Part shown: positions 1 to 8,430 of the stretch, in pieces
Layout: every line of letters starts with the position of its first letter
Numbering within the stretch: position 1 is the first letter of the stretch
Source of the DNA: an uncultured Bacteroidales bacterium
GTDB taxonomy: Bacteria > Bacteroidota > Bacteroidia > Bacteroidales > JAUNSR01
Direction: 5' to 3'
Assembly (NCBI GenBank): GCA_947074145.1
Contig: CAMTOJ010000003.1
Coordinates: 62,001-126,000, forward strand
Length of the DNA stretch: 64,000 nucleotides
Program-made: the position numbers and the translations under genes
Notes under the pieces: generated by a model
What the model saw: only the letters and a program-made list of their open reading frames with translations
The model's database searches: none
Told to the model about the DNA's origin: nothing

Positions 1-816
1 TACGCCTCTGCTTTCAAACATCTCGGATAATTTTTTTGCAGCAAGATATGTATGACCATATATAGAGGCATATGCTATTAATAATCCCTTTTTTTCAGGT
101 TCATAACTACTCCATATACTATATTTTTCTATTTTCTGTTTTATATCAGTATCAAGCAATGGCCCATGAAGAGGCGCAATTTTCTCTATATTAAGTTTAT
201 TTATCTTTTTCAATAGTGATTGGACTTGGAATCCATATTTTCCTACAATATTGAAATAATATCTTCCAGCTTCTTCATCCCATTTCTCTTGATTATCAAT
301 AGAACCAAAAGTTCCGAATGCATCAGCAGAAAATAAGATCTTTTCTACTGAATCATAAGAGACCATCACCTCAGGCCAATGAACCATAGGAGCCATATAA
401 AATGTCAACTTATGATTACCAAGATCAAGTATATCTCCCTCTATTACCTGATATTTATTATTATCAATATTTATATCAAAGAACTGTGAGATCATACCAA
501 ATGTCTTATTATTGCCAATAATCTTTACATTCGGAAATTTTTCCAAAAATGTTGATATACACGATGAATGATCCGGTTCCATATGATGAATTATCAAATA
601 ATCCGGTATGGCACCTTTCAATGCAGCTTCTAAATTTCTAAACCAGTCATTACTCATCCTTGAATCAACCGTGTCCATTACGGCTATTTTCTGATCTCTT
701 ATTAGATAAGAGTTATAGGTTATTCCATTAGGTACAGGATATTGATCTTCAAAAAGATCAAGAGTTTTATCATAAACACCGATATATGTAATTGTATCTG
801 TTAATTTATTAATCAT
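1..816 (-). CDS. fprA: Flavodiiron protein (A-type flavoprotein), partial
   Basis: These are the first 272 codons; the 3' end lies beyond the window. The start is the ATG at 816-814. The protein has the metallo-beta-lactamase-like fold of flavodiiron proteins, with the di-iron ligand motif HHMEPDHSS, a later conserved His in APMVHWPE, and an Asp in SADAFGTFG. The last visible part (LLIAYASIYGHTYLAAK) is the start of the flavodoxin domain, with the usual T/S-rich FMN loop. Family members reduce O2 or nitric oxide in the cytoplasm of anaerobes, using electrons from rubredoxin or similar carriers. The preference between O2 and NO cannot be read from sequence. The 5' region holds a small palindrome (894-907) that could be an operator. 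The family assignment is confident. Confidence 0.93.
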   Translation of the reverse strand, partial: MINKLTDTITYIGVYDKTLDLFEDQYPVPNGITYNSYLIRDQKIAVMDTVDSRMSNDWFRNLEAALKGAIPDYLIIHHMEPDHSSCISTFLEKFPNVKIIGNNKTFGMISQFFDINIDNNKYQVIEGDILDLGNHKLTFYMAPMVHWPEVMVSYDSVEKILFSADAFGTFGSIDNQEKWDEEAGRYYFNIVGKYGFQVQSLLKKINKLNIEKIAPLHGPLLDTDIKQKIEKYSIWSSYEPEKKGLLIAYASIYGHTYLAAKKLSEMFESRGV

Positions 817-893
817 CTGCTTACTTATTATTATAATTAAACGATATCGTCTTTAGATTTTGGAGATCAACTTAAAAACAACTTATTTATAAT

Positions 894-907
894 ATTTGTT
901 TACAAAT
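894..907. promoter_or_regulatory. Short palindrome upstream of fprA
   Basis: ATTTGTTTACAAAT has six-base arms (ATTTGT/ACAAAT) around a 2-base centre, about 80 bases before the fprA start. It could be an operator, but in such AT-rich DNA it may be chance. No TAnnTTTG promoter element was found close to it on the fprA strand. Confidence 0.25.
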
Positions 908-945
908 CATCATTTATTTTATGGTTTAACAACAATTATTCTTTA

Positions 946-1003
946 CAAAAAAACAAAGAGATTATTTATTCATAATTAGTAAATGAATAATATAATCTCT
1001 TGT
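946..1003 (-). terminator. Rho-independent terminator of the sulfhydrylase gene
   Basis: On the minus strand a long AT-rich hairpin (AGAGATTAT and its complement at the base, ATTCAT/ATGAAT near the loop) is followed by a run of T. It sits about 25 bases after the stop codon of the gene at 1027-2313. Confidence 0.75.
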
Positions 1004-1026
1004 TTTAAATAAGTAGAATAACTTGT

Positions 1027-2313
1027 TTAGATCTTATTTAGTGCCTGATCTAGATCTGCAATCAAATCATCAATATGTTCTGTTCCAATTGAGAGTCTTA
1101 CTGTTCCCTGAGTAATACCCTGTTCTTTCAGTTCCTGTTCACTTAACTGCGAATGAGTAGTAGTAGCAGTATGTATTACAAGCGACTTGAGGTCTGCAAC
1201 ATTTGCCAAAAGAGAAAAAATATTTAATGAATCAATAAACTTATGAGCTTTTTCAACTCCTCCATCAAGTTCTAATGTAAAAATAGAACCCGCTCCTTTA
1301 GGAAAATATTTTTTATACAACTCATTATCAGGGTGTGAAGCCAAGGATGGATGATTCACTTTCTTAACTTTCGGATGACTATTTAAGTAATCTACTACTT
1401 TTAATGTATTCTCTACATGACGTTCTAATCTCAAAGATAAAGTTTCTACACCCTGAAGAAGAAGAAATGCATTAAAGGGACTGATTGCGGCTCCTTTATC
1501 TCTTAATAATATAGCTCTTATCCTTGTTACATATGCTGCCGGTCCTACAGCCTCAGCAAAACGCAAACCATGATAACTTGGATCGGGTTCTGTTAATTGA
1601 GGGAATTTTCCTGAAGCAATCCAGTCGAATTTACCTGAATCTACAATTATACCCCCCAAAGAAGTTCCATGTCCACCTATAAATTTGGTTGCTGAATGAA
1701 CAACTATATCTGCGCCATATTCAAATGGACGAATAAGGTAAGGCGTACCAAATGTATTATCAACAATCAATGGGATACTATGTTTATGCGCTATATCAGA
1801 TACAGCTTTAATATCTATTATATTTGAATGGGGATTTCCTAAAGTTTCAATAAATATAGCTTTGGTATTCTCTTTAATAGCTTTTTCAAAATTTGAAATA
1901 TCTGAAGGATCTACAAAAGTTGTTGAAACGCCCTGATTTTTCAAAGTATGTGCAAGAAGGTTATAACTTCCTCCATAGATTGTATTTGCTGAAACTATAT
2001 GATCTCCGGATCTTGTAATATTTTCAAAGGCATATGTTATAGCAGCTGCTCCGGACGCAACAGCCAAAGCTGCAACACCACCTTCAAGAGCTGCAATTCG
2101 CTCTTCAAGAACTCCCTGAGTAGAATTTGTCAATCTACCATAAATATTGCCGACATCTGTTAAGCCAAAACGTGCTGCTGCATGAGCAGAATCACGAAAT
2201 ACATAAGAGGTAGTCTGATAAATAGGTACTGCACGTGCATCTGTTGCCGGATCCGGCTGTTCCTGACCTACATGTAACTGAAGTGTTTCGAAGTGTAATT
2301 TAGAATTGCTCAT
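1027..2313 (-). CDS. metY: O-acetylhomoserine aminocarboxypropyltransferase (sulfhydrylase)
   Basis: This PLP enzyme of the Cys/Met metabolism family converts O-acetylhomoserine and sulfide (or methanethiol) to homocysteine (or methionine) in the cytoplasm. The 428-residue length and the opening ([32 protein letters not shown]) are typical of MetY rather than of the shorter cystathionine gamma-synthases. The PLP lysine is in the motif [13 protein letters not shown], and the conserved [12 protein letters not shown] and [11 protein letters not shown] segments are present. It stands alone, with its own terminator, and is divergent from an Lrp/AsnC regulator gene 227 bases away, which may control it. 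The exact sulfur donor is not visible in the sequence. Confidence 0.93.
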   Translation of the reverse strand: MSNSKLHFETLQLHVGQEQPDPATDARAVPIYQTTSYVFRDSAHAAARFGLTDVGNIYGRLTNSTQGVLEERIAALEGGVAALAVASGAAAITYAFENITRSGDHIVSANTIYGGSYNLLAHTLKNQGVSTTFVDPSDISNFEKAIKENTKAIFIETLGNPHSNIIDIKAVSDIAHKHSIPLIVDNTFGTPYLIRPFEYGADIVVHSATKFIGGHGTSLGGIIVDSGKFDWIASGKFPQLTEPDPSYHGLRFAEAVGPAAYVTRIRAILLRDKGAAISPFNAFLLLQGVETLSLRLERHVENTLKVVDYLNSHPKVKKVNHPSLASHPDNELYKKYFPKGAGSIFTLELDGGVEKAHKFIDSLNIFSLLANVADLKSLVIHTATTTHSQLSEQELKEQGITQGTVRLSIGTEHIDDLIADLDQALNKI

Positions 2314-2540
2314 AATCTTATATTTTAATTTGTTTATTACCTTATGTTATTTTCTTACAATATTACGGTTTAAAGAATTATCAAACAATACTTTTGTGTT
2401 TTTAAGAATATATTACTATATACTTAATATTTGAAAGAAAATAATTACTTTTATATAAGATTTTTCATATAGTTTGGAGAATTTTATTCTGCCTACAAAA
2501 AATCATATTTATCACTATAATTAATCAAAATATTAAAGAC

Positions 2541-3002
2541 ATGGAAATTTTAGATAAGACAGACATTCTGATCTTGAAAATTCTTCAGAACAATTCAAAT
2601 TTAACCACTAAAGAGCTTGCATCTAAAGTCAATCTTTCTACCACTCCGGTTTTTGAAAGACTAAAACGTCTAGAAAATGACGGTTATATAAAAAAATACG
2701 TAGCAGTATTGGATGCAAATAAGTTAAATCGAGGATTTGTTGTATTCTGTAGTGTAAAATTACGTCGGTTGAATAAAGAAATAGCTGAAAACTTTGTAAA
2801 TACAATCCAAAGTATTGATGAAGTGACAGAATGTTACAACATCTCTGGCGAATTTGACTATTTATTGAAAATACACGCCCCGGATATGAAATATTATCAA
2901 GAATTTATTATTAATGTTTTAGGTACAATAGACAGTCTTGGATCATTAGTAAGTACGTTCGTAATGCATGAAGAAAAACACCTTTATGGTATTCCTGTCT
3001 GA
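2541..3002 (+). CDS. Lrp/AsnC family transcriptional regulator
   Basis: The 153-residue protein has the family layout: an N-terminal winged helix-turn-helix (residues about 5-60, including LTTKELASKVNLSTTPVFERLKRLE) and a C-terminal RAM/AsnC ligand-binding domain (about 68-145, with VTECYNISGEFDYLLKI). Members bind amino acids and form dimers to octamers on DNA. It is divergent from metY, so a role in sulfur amino acid control or in its own regulation is plausible, but the effector cannot be read from sequence. No clear terminator follows; 3003-3150 is AT-rich with no gene. Confidence 0.92.
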   Translation: MEILDKTDILILKILQNNSNLTTKELASKVNLSTTPVFERLKRLENDGYIKKYVAVLDANKLNRGFVVFCSVKLRRLNKEIAENFVNTIQSIDEVTECYNISGEFDYLLKIHAPDMKYYQEFIINVLGTIDSLGSLVSTFVMHEEKHLYGIPV

Positions 3003-3152
3003 TTTATCATCTCTTATGAGATAAAAAGTGGAATCAAAAAAAAATACTTTTTTTACAATATCCATATATTATTATTTAGTAAGTAGTTATATATAAGTTT
3101 TATCTAAATATTGAATAGTAGATATTAATATACTTTTTCTAAAAAAACATTG

Positions 3153-3166
3153 CGCAAACGGTTGCG
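3153..3166. promoter_or_regulatory. LacI-family-type operator overlapping the kdgK promoter
   Basis: CGCAAACGGTTGCG is an inverted repeat with six of seven pairs matched and a central CG, as in operators of LacI/GalR-family repressors. It covers the TTG of the predicted -33 element (3162-3164), so a bound protein would block RNA polymerase. No LacI-family gene lies in the window; the regulator is inferred from the operator shape only. Confidence 0.55.
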
Positions 3167-3193
3167 TTATTTTTAATAAATAATTTATATTTG
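3162..3193 (+). promoter_or_regulatory. Bacteroidetes-type promoter of kdgK-eda
   Basis: TTG at 3162-3164 and TATATTTG at 3186-3193 are separated by 21 bases, matching the -33/-7 pattern of the primary sigma factor in this phylum. The predicted start near 3199 gives a leader of about 40 bases before the kdgK ATG. Confidence 0.7.
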
Positions 3194-3237
3194 CAACGTT
3201 TTTAATTAAAATTCATTTAAACATAATATTCAATAAA

Positions 3238-4260
3238 ATGAGTAAAATAGTAACCTTAGGCGAAATAATGTTGCGCTTATCAACTCCGGGAAACACACGT
3301 TTTGTACAATCTGATTCTTTCGATGTCGTATATGGTGGCGGAGAAGCTAATGTTGCTGTAAGTTGTGCTAATTATGGACATGAAGCATATTTTGTTACAA
3401 AATTACCGAAACATGAAATAGGACAGTCTGCAGTGAATGCTTTGAGAAAATATGGTGTTAACACTAATTATATTTCAAGAGGTGGAGATCGAGTTGGTAT
3501 CTATTATCTAGAGACTGGAGCTTCGATGCGTCCAAGTAAGGTGATATACGACAGAGCAAATTCGGCTATTGCAGAAGCTGATGCTTCGGATTTCGATTTC
3601 GATGCAATAATGGAAGGAGCTGATTGGTTTCACTGGTCTGGTATCACTCCTGCTATTTCAGATAAAGCAGCAGAACTTACATTGCTTGCTTGTCAAGCAG
3701 CAAAACGTCATAATGTAACAGTTTCTGTAGATCTTAACTTCAGAAAAAAACTTTGGACAAAAGAAAAAGCTCAATCTATCATGCGTCCTTTAATGGAATA
3801 TGTAGATGTTTGTATAGGTAATGAAGAGGATGCAGAGCTATGTCTTGGATTCAAACCTGATGCAGATGTTAATTCGGGTCATACAGATGCAGAGGGATAT
3901 AAAGATATATTCAAACAAATGAGAGAAACATTTGGATTTAAAACAGTTGTTACAACTCTTCGTGAATCATTTTCTGCTTCTCATAATGGGTGGAAGGCTC
4001 TTATATACGACGGTAATGAGTTTTATACTTCAAAAAGGTATGATATCGAACCTATTATAGACCGTGTTGGTGGAGGTGATTCTTTTTCAGGTGGTATTAT
4101 TCATGGTTTACTTACAAAACCAAATCAGGCTGAAGCTCTCGAGTTTGCAGTTGCTGCATCCGCTTTAAAACACACAATTCCCGGAGATTTTAATCTTGTT
4201 TCAATAGAAGAAGTAGAGGCTTTAGCAGGAGGTGATGCTTCCGGTCGTGTACAGAGATAA
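3238..4260 (+). CDS. kdgK: 2-dehydro-3-deoxygluconokinase (KDG kinase)
   Basis: This PfkB/ribokinase-family sugar kinase phosphorylates 2-keto-3-deoxygluconate to KDPG with ATP in the cytoplasm. The 340-residue protein opens with the family's strand and substrate loop ([24 protein letters not shown]) and carries the catalytic C-terminal signature [12 protein letters not shown], where the last Asp is the catalytic base. The neighbour 47 bases downstream is the KDPG aldolase, which fixes the substrate with good confidence. The pair makes pyruvate and glyceraldehyde 3-phosphate from uronates released from pectin or alginate-like polymers. A LacI-type operator overlaps the promoter. Confidence 0.92.
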   Translation: MSKIVTLGEIMLRLSTPGNTRFVQSDSFDVVYGGGEANVAVSCANYGHEAYFVTKLPKHEIGQSAVNALRKYGVNTNYISRGGDRVGIYYLETGASMRPSKVIYDRANSAIAEADASDFDFDAIMEGADWFHWSGITPAISDKAAELTLLACQAAKRHNVTVSVDLNFRKKLWTKEKAQSIMRPLMEYVDVCIGNEEDAELCLGFKPDADVNSGHTDAEGYKDIFKQMRETFGFKTVVTTLRESFSASHNGWKALIYDGNEFYTSKRYDIEPIIDRVGGGDSFSGGIIHGLLTKPNQAEALEFAVAASALKHTIPGDFNLVSIEEVEALAGGDASGRVQR

Positions 4261-4307
4261 TTAATATTAACATAAAAGAATTATTCTTACTATTAATCGT
4301 TATAAAA

Positions 4308-4979
4308 ATGGCAAGATTTTCAAAAATACAAACATTGGCAGCAATGTCGACAACCGGTATGGTTCCGGTTTTCTATCATAAGGACCTTGAAATAGCAAAA
4401 CAGGTTGTAAAGGCTTGTTATTTAGGTGGTGTACGAGCATTTGAGTTTACCAATCGTGGAGACTTTGCTCAAGAAGTATTTGGAGAATTAGTAAAATTCG
4501 CTGCAAAAGAATGTCCAGACATGATTCTTGGAATAGGATCAATAGTAGATCCTGCAACAGCTGCTCTTTACATTCAACTTGGAGCAAATTTCATAGTCGG
4601 TCCTCTTTTCAACCCTGAAATTGCAAAAGTTTGTAATAGACGACTTATTCCATATACACCTGGATGCGGATCAGTTTCTGAAATTGGGTTTGCCCAGGAA
4701 CTAGGTTGTGATCTATGTAAGGTATTTCCTGCCGGTAACGTTGGAGGACCTTCATTTGTAAAGAATGTAAAAGCTCCAATGCCTTGGTCTATGCTTATGG
4801 TTACAGGTGGAGTTGAACCAACAGAAGAGAATCTTACCTCTTGGATAAAAGCAGGTGTGACATGTGTCGGTATGGGCTCCAATCTTTTTCCTGCTGATGT
4901 AATTAAAGCAGAAAACTGGGATGCTATTTCTGATAAATGTAAAGAATCTTTAGATTTTATAGTTAAAGCAAGAAATTAA
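4308..4979 (+). CDS. eda: KDPG/KHG aldolase
   Basis: This class I aldolase splits 2-keto-3-deoxy-6-phosphogluconate into pyruvate and glyceraldehyde 3-phosphate; many members also act on 4-hydroxy-2-oxoglutarate. The 223-residue TIM barrel shows the conserved Glu region ([13 protein letters not shown]), the phosphate-binding glycines near the C-terminus ([19 protein letters not shown]) and the Schiff-base lysine in LCKVFPAGN. It is the second gene of the kdgK-eda operon, with a strong shared terminator about 25 bases after the stop. Confidence 0.94.
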   Translation: MARFSKIQTLAAMSTTGMVPVFYHKDLEIAKQVVKACYLGGVRAFEFTNRGDFAQEVFGELVKFAAKECPDMILGIGSIVDPATAALYIQLGANFIVGPLFNPEIAKVCNRRLIPYTPGCGSVSEIGFAQELGCDLCKVFPAGNVGGPSFVKNVKAPMPWSMLMVTGGVEPTEENLTSWIKAGVTCVGMGSNLFPADVIKAENWDAISDKCKESLDFIVKARN

Positions 4980-5002
4980 AATAAACACTCCGTTTATCAC
5001 GT

Positions 5003-5034
5003 AAAAAGGCCTTCATAATATGAAGGCCTTTTTT
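5003..5034. terminator. Bidirectional terminator between eda and the GNAT gene
   Basis: A hairpin with stem AGGCCTTCA/TGAAGGCCT and loop TAATA is flanked by A-tracts and T-tracts on opposite sides. It can therefore end transcription from both convergent genes. It overlaps the stop codon of the GNAT gene. Confidence 0.88.
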
Positions 5035-5521
5035 ATTTATTCTTTTGATAAGCAATTCGTGGTGTACCATTTTGTACATAAATAGTTCCACATTTATGGA
5101 ATCCATTTCGTTGAAATATTTTCTGCATTATAAAATTATCTTCATGAGTATCGACTCTTAGGTTGGGACATCTTTTGAAACACCAGCTTATACATTTATC
5201 AGCTAATCCTTTTATCTTCCCATTTGAGGCTATACGATGAATGACACCGTAAGGTTTATTATCAAGCCATTCTCCATTTTCAATTACTATATAATTGGGA
5301 TCTGGTTCTTGTGAAAAACAGAATACACCGACAAGCTCATTATTTTCATTTACACAAACATAACTATCTCCTTTGTTAATATCTTCTATGATGAGTTCTT
5401 TCTGAGGATAACCGTTAATCCATTGATTGGCATTGCCTGTCGAAGTCATAAAAGTTCTTGCATATTCAAATAACGGTAATATTAATTCAAGATCCTCTAT
5501 ATTTGATCTCCTTATAATCAT
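5033..5521 (-). CDS. GNAT family N-acetyltransferase
   Basis: The 162-residue protein has the GNAT layout: an N-terminal strand-helix (MIIRRSNIEDLELILPLFEYARTFM), central strands (YVCVNENNELVGVFCFS), an acetyl-CoA-side segment with IHRIASNGKIKGLADKCISW, where a degenerate pyrophosphate loop would sit, and a C-terminal part with LRVDTHEDNFIMQKIFQRNGFHKCG. It transfers an acyl group from acyl-CoA to an unknown amine. It is convergent with eda and shares its terminator. Nothing in the context points to a substrate. Confidence 0.85.
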   Translation of the reverse strand: MIIRRSNIEDLELILPLFEYARTFMTSTGNANQWINGYPQKELIIEDINKGDSYVCVNENNELVGVFCFSQEPDPNYIVIENGEWLDNKPYGVIHRIASNGKIKGLADKCISWCFKRCPNLRVDTHEDNFIMQKIFQRNGFHKCGTIYVQNGTPRIAYQKNK

Positions 5522-5548
5522 ATTAAGTGTTTTTATTTTAATATATAT

Positions 5549-6151
5549 TTAACGCCTATTTGATGATCCTGTTCTTTTTACCTCTATCTTTTCTATTATA
5601 ACACCATCCGATGGAAGCCATAGTTTAACAGAGTGAATATCTCGATTAAGATTATTTGCTCTAAATGTTGCTTTCACACTTCCTGATTTACTTTTAAGAT
5701 TAAGATTTTTAGTATTAAGATTATCCATACCAATTATAAGATGAGGTTTTTTCGGGGTTAGTTTCTTATCAAGTTTATACTTTACAGTCACTAAATATTC
5801 CCCTCCTTGAGAACATCCCTGTAGCTTATATTCAGCATACGGCCAGTTAGAAATAGGCCCGGTTGCTTCTCCCAAATGGTTATATCGTCCTTTCTTTCCT
5901 CTTATTGCCGTATTGCCTATTCCCCTTCCCACTTCAATATAACGAGAATCTCTATATTGGGATGCGTATATTATTGTTTGATATTTTGAAGAAGAGTTAA
6001 CTTTAGGATTATTGTGATACTTTCTTTCATTCGTTTCTTTGTTATTGTTCGAATTTCCAATCTCTCGTTGGGTCGTTTGTCTTTGAGAATATGTCAAGAT
6101 AGGTGAAACACTGAATAATAAAGTGATAATGAGAAATAATATTCTACTCAT
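5549..6151 (-). CDS. Secreted protein of unknown function with a beta-sandwich-like C-terminus
   Basis: I do not recognise this 200-residue protein. Residues 1-22 form a signal peptide (hydrophobic stretch ending near TYSQ). A polar linker rich in Gln and Asn follows to about residue 55. The rest alternates in short strands, with YIEVGRGIGNTAIRGK, GGEYLVTVKYKLDKK and VKLWLPSDGVIIEKIEVKR. The pattern loosely recalls carbohydrate-binding modules of the CBM6/CBM35 type, but this is a weak resemblance. The gene ends 27 bases upstream of the GNAT start on the same strand, so the two may be co-transcribed. Confidence 0.6.
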   Translation of the reverse strand: MSRILFLIITLLFSVSPILTYSQRQTTQREIGNSNNNKETNERKYHNNPKVNSSSKYQTIIYASQYRDSRYIEVGRGIGNTAIRGKKGRYNHLGEATGPISNWPYAEYKLQGCSQGGEYLVTVKYKLDKKLTPKKPHLIIGMDNLNTKNLNLKSKSGSVKATFRANNLNRDIHSVKLWLPSDGVIIEKIEVKRTGSSNRR

Positions 6152-6620
6152 AAGGTTGATTTTAATTTATAGGATTTAGTCTATCTAAATTTAGATTACT
6201 TATATATAATGATACAATATATGTTAATCATTAAGATTTGATTATTATATATATAGGCAATTAAAATTTTATCTTACTGATTTAAAATCAAATGTAGTTT
6301 AATTAGATCAAATTTACTCCTGAATTTTCTTTTTAAAATAAGATTAACTATAAATAGAGGAATAGTATATGTATTTATTCTCCATAGTGCGAAGTTTTTA
6401 ATATATATCTTAATCTTAATTTATAAATCACATAGGTATTTGAAACAAACCGCTACACTATTCAGAATAGATATCTTGAAACTAAGACCTTCCTATTGAA
6501 TACTGTTTTTGTGCAAAATAACTTTTATATTGTTTTATTCTTGTTTTTTGCATATATTTAATCTACTTTTGCACCCCGATTACATATATTAATCAATATT
6601 AATTAATTAACATCATCAGT
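6152..6620. other. Intergenic region, AT-rich
   Basis: 469 bases between the divergent genes at 5549-6151 and 6621-7124. No coding sequence or stable RNA was seen. The only clear signal is the promoter at 6541-6571. Confidence 0.6.
6541..6571 (+). promoter_or_regulatory. Promoter of the outer-membrane beta-barrel gene
   Basis: TTG at 6541-6543 and TACTTTTG at 6564-6571 are 20 bases apart, fitting the Bacteroidetes -33/-7 consensus. The leader would be about 45 bases. Confidence 0.7.
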
Positions 6621-7124
6621 ATGAAAAATTTAGTTTTATTTAGTTTATTAGTGCTTGGTATTGGAAGTGCAAAAGCAGAAAATTGGTATGTAGGTGGATC
6701 TCTTGGGCTTTATGATACAAATGTTACAGGAGAAAATAGTATGACTTTTCAATTTGCACCAGAACTGGGATATTGGTTCGCAGATAATATGGCTGTCGGT
6801 GTAACATTGGATATGGATTTTCACAAAGATTTCAGCGGATTATCAATATCTCCATATTTGAGATATTCTTTTTATAGCATAGGAAAGCTATCTTGCTTTG
6901 TTGATGGTATAGGAACAATTCCTGCAGGAGATTATAAGAACTGGAAAATTGGAGTACAACCTGGTATTGCATTCAACATCAATGATAAATTTGCAGTTGT
7001 TTCTCACTTAGGATTTTTAGGATATAGACAATTTAATAATAGAAATATCGAAGGAGATAAAGTATATCAAGCAGGTCTTTGGGTATCTAATGATTTATCT
7101 TTTAGTTTCTATTATAATTTCTAA
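6621..7124 (+). CDS. Small outer-membrane beta-barrel protein
   Basis: The 167-residue protein has a signal peptide (residues 1-19, cut near SAKA-EN) and then alternating amphipathic strands typical of an OmpA/OmpW-like eight-stranded barrel: NWYVGGSLGLYD, MTFQFAPELGYWFADNMAVGVTLDMDF, LSISPYLRYSFYSIGKLSCFVDGIG, and a final strand ending in aromatic Phe (LSFSFYYNF), the usual BAM recognition end. It is a single-gene unit with a good promoter and terminator. A structural or porin role is possible; the function is unknown. Confidence 0.8.
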   Translation: MKNLVLFSLLVLGIGSAKAENWYVGGSLGLYDTNVTGENSMTFQFAPELGYWFADNMAVGVTLDMDFHKDFSGLSISPYLRYSFYSIGKLSCFVDGIGTIPAGDYKNWKIGVQPGIAFNINDKFAVVSHLGFLGYRQFNNRNIEGDKVYQAGLWVSNDLSFSFYYNF

Positions 7125-7207
7125 AAACTTTGTTTATATACTACATTTATATTGGAATTGAAACTATTATATAATTCCTATTATAGATAATTTTTGCAAA
7201 TAATATA

Positions 7208-7246
7208 CAAATGAGTTCGATATTAATTTTATCGAACTCATTTTTT
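7208..7246 (+). terminator. Terminator of the beta-barrel gene
   Basis: Hairpin with the 11-bp stem TGAGTTCGATA/TATCGAACTCA and a 7-base loop, followed by six T. It lies about 85 bases after the stop codon. Confidence 0.85.
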
Positions 7247-7601
7247 ATCATTTACTGATAAAGTTAATTTCATTAAAGGGAGATTCTGAGTGTAGTCTGT
7301 AACTTTATAACAATAATTAGACCTATTATATAGAATTAGAAACTAAGAAATCTTTCTTTTCATTATACATTATAATAGTCTCAATTAAAAATTTATATCA
7401 AGTATCAAAGTAGTAATTTACTATAAAAAGAAAACGAACTGTTTTACTATTAGATTATGTTAAAAATTTAGATGATATAATTATGTTATATAATTAATCC
7501 TTATTGATTTGAGATCATATCAATTTTTCTTTTAACATTATTACACAATGTTGGATAATAAAAAAAGTAATTATTTATATTAATTTCAATTCTGACATAT
7601 A

Positions 7602-7635
7602 TAAAAAAAAGTGTCTGACTATTAGTCAGACACTT
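7602..7635 (-). terminator. Terminator of the lipoprotein gene
   Basis: Perfect 12-bp stem AAGTGTCTGACT/AGTCAGACACTT with a 3-base loop. On the minus strand it is followed by a run of T. Confidence 0.88.
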
Positions 7636-7678
7636 ATAAATTAAAGAATATTGTTGAACTATTAATTAACTAGTTTTC

Positions 7679-8137
7679 TTACCAAGCTTTTACAGATTTA
7701 ATTTTCCACTCACCATTATTCTGCTTTACTTGAATATTTAGAAAATACTCTTTTCCTTCCTCTAACGCCTTGTATTCAATAGTTAGAAAATTCGGATCAT
7801 CATCTACTTCCTTTTGCGCAACTCTTACATAATTGGCTTTCTTCACCGATGCAAGTCTCTTTATACGCATTTCATAATGCTTTTTAGTATCTACATCAGT
7901 TTGAGCTTTCTCCTTTACGACAGTGTGAAGTTCTGCTTCTTTGGCACAAATACCTTTAAGAGTTTCTACATAATCAGGATCTGCATACTCTATTAATAGA
8001 GATAATTCATTTTTCTGGTAACATTTTAAGGCATAATCAGCAATACTCTTCGGATCACCTGTAAGTGAAGAAGAAGGACATCCAGTGAATAAAAGAGTTA
8101 TTAAAAAAACTCCTAATGTGATAAATTTATTTTTCAT
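7679..8137 (-). CDS. Small lipoprotein, DUF4878-like
   Basis: The 152-residue protein has a lipoprotein signal peptide with lipobox LLFTGC (Cys at about residue 19). The mature part starts with DPKSIADYALKCYQKNELSLLIEYADPDYVE, a helical segment followed by strands ending in NNGEWKIKSVKAW. This layout, a helix then a curved sheet with a closing W-K-I motif, is that of NTF2-like DUF4878 lipoproteins common in Bacteroidales. It is probably attached to the inner or outer membrane facing the periplasm. The function is unknown. It is a single gene with its own terminator. Confidence 0.75.
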   Translation of the reverse strand: MKNKFITLGVFLITLLFTGCPSSSLTGDPKSIADYALKCYQKNELSLLIEYADPDYVETLKGICAKEAELHTVVKEKAQTDVDTKKHYEMRIKRLASVKKANYVRVAQKEVDDDPNFLTIEYKALEEGKEYFLNIQVKQNNGEWKIKSVKAW

Positions 8138-8364
8138 ACTTATATGTGTTTTTGGGCTCGCTGGAGCTATGGTTATTAATATTAATAGTAATAGTTATAA
8201 TTGAAATATACATAAAATCATATTCTATTAATAAATTTAATAAAATATTCTTTAACGAAACCTTTTATTTGAAAACTAATAGCAATTTAGTGTTTTTTAA
8301 CTTTTAATAAATAAATATTTACAATCACAACGCCTTTTTCACACTAAACCTGATGATTTTAAAC

Positions 8365-8401
8365 AAAAAAAAAGTAGATAACAATATTAGTCATCTACTT
8401 T
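8365..8401 (-). terminator. Terminator of the RND efflux operon
   Basis: Hairpin AAAGTAGAT/ATCTACTTT with a 13-base loop. On the minus strand it is followed by a run of eight T. It sits about 30 bases after the stop of the outer-membrane channel gene. Confidence 0.83.
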
Positions 8402-8430
8402 TAATTTTCAGCATATTTTAGCTTTTTTTT

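Larger units (their letters stand above)
7125..7678. other. Intergenic region between convergent genes
   Basis: 554 bases holding a terminator for each flanking gene (7208-7246 and 7602-7635). The 350 bases between them are AT-rich, with no convincing reading frame or RNA structure. Confidence 0.6.

Noticed and set aside
3007-3025. Small hairpin after the Lrp gene as a terminator
   Set aside because: ATCTC/GAGAT has only five pairs and is followed by A rather than T on the coding strand.
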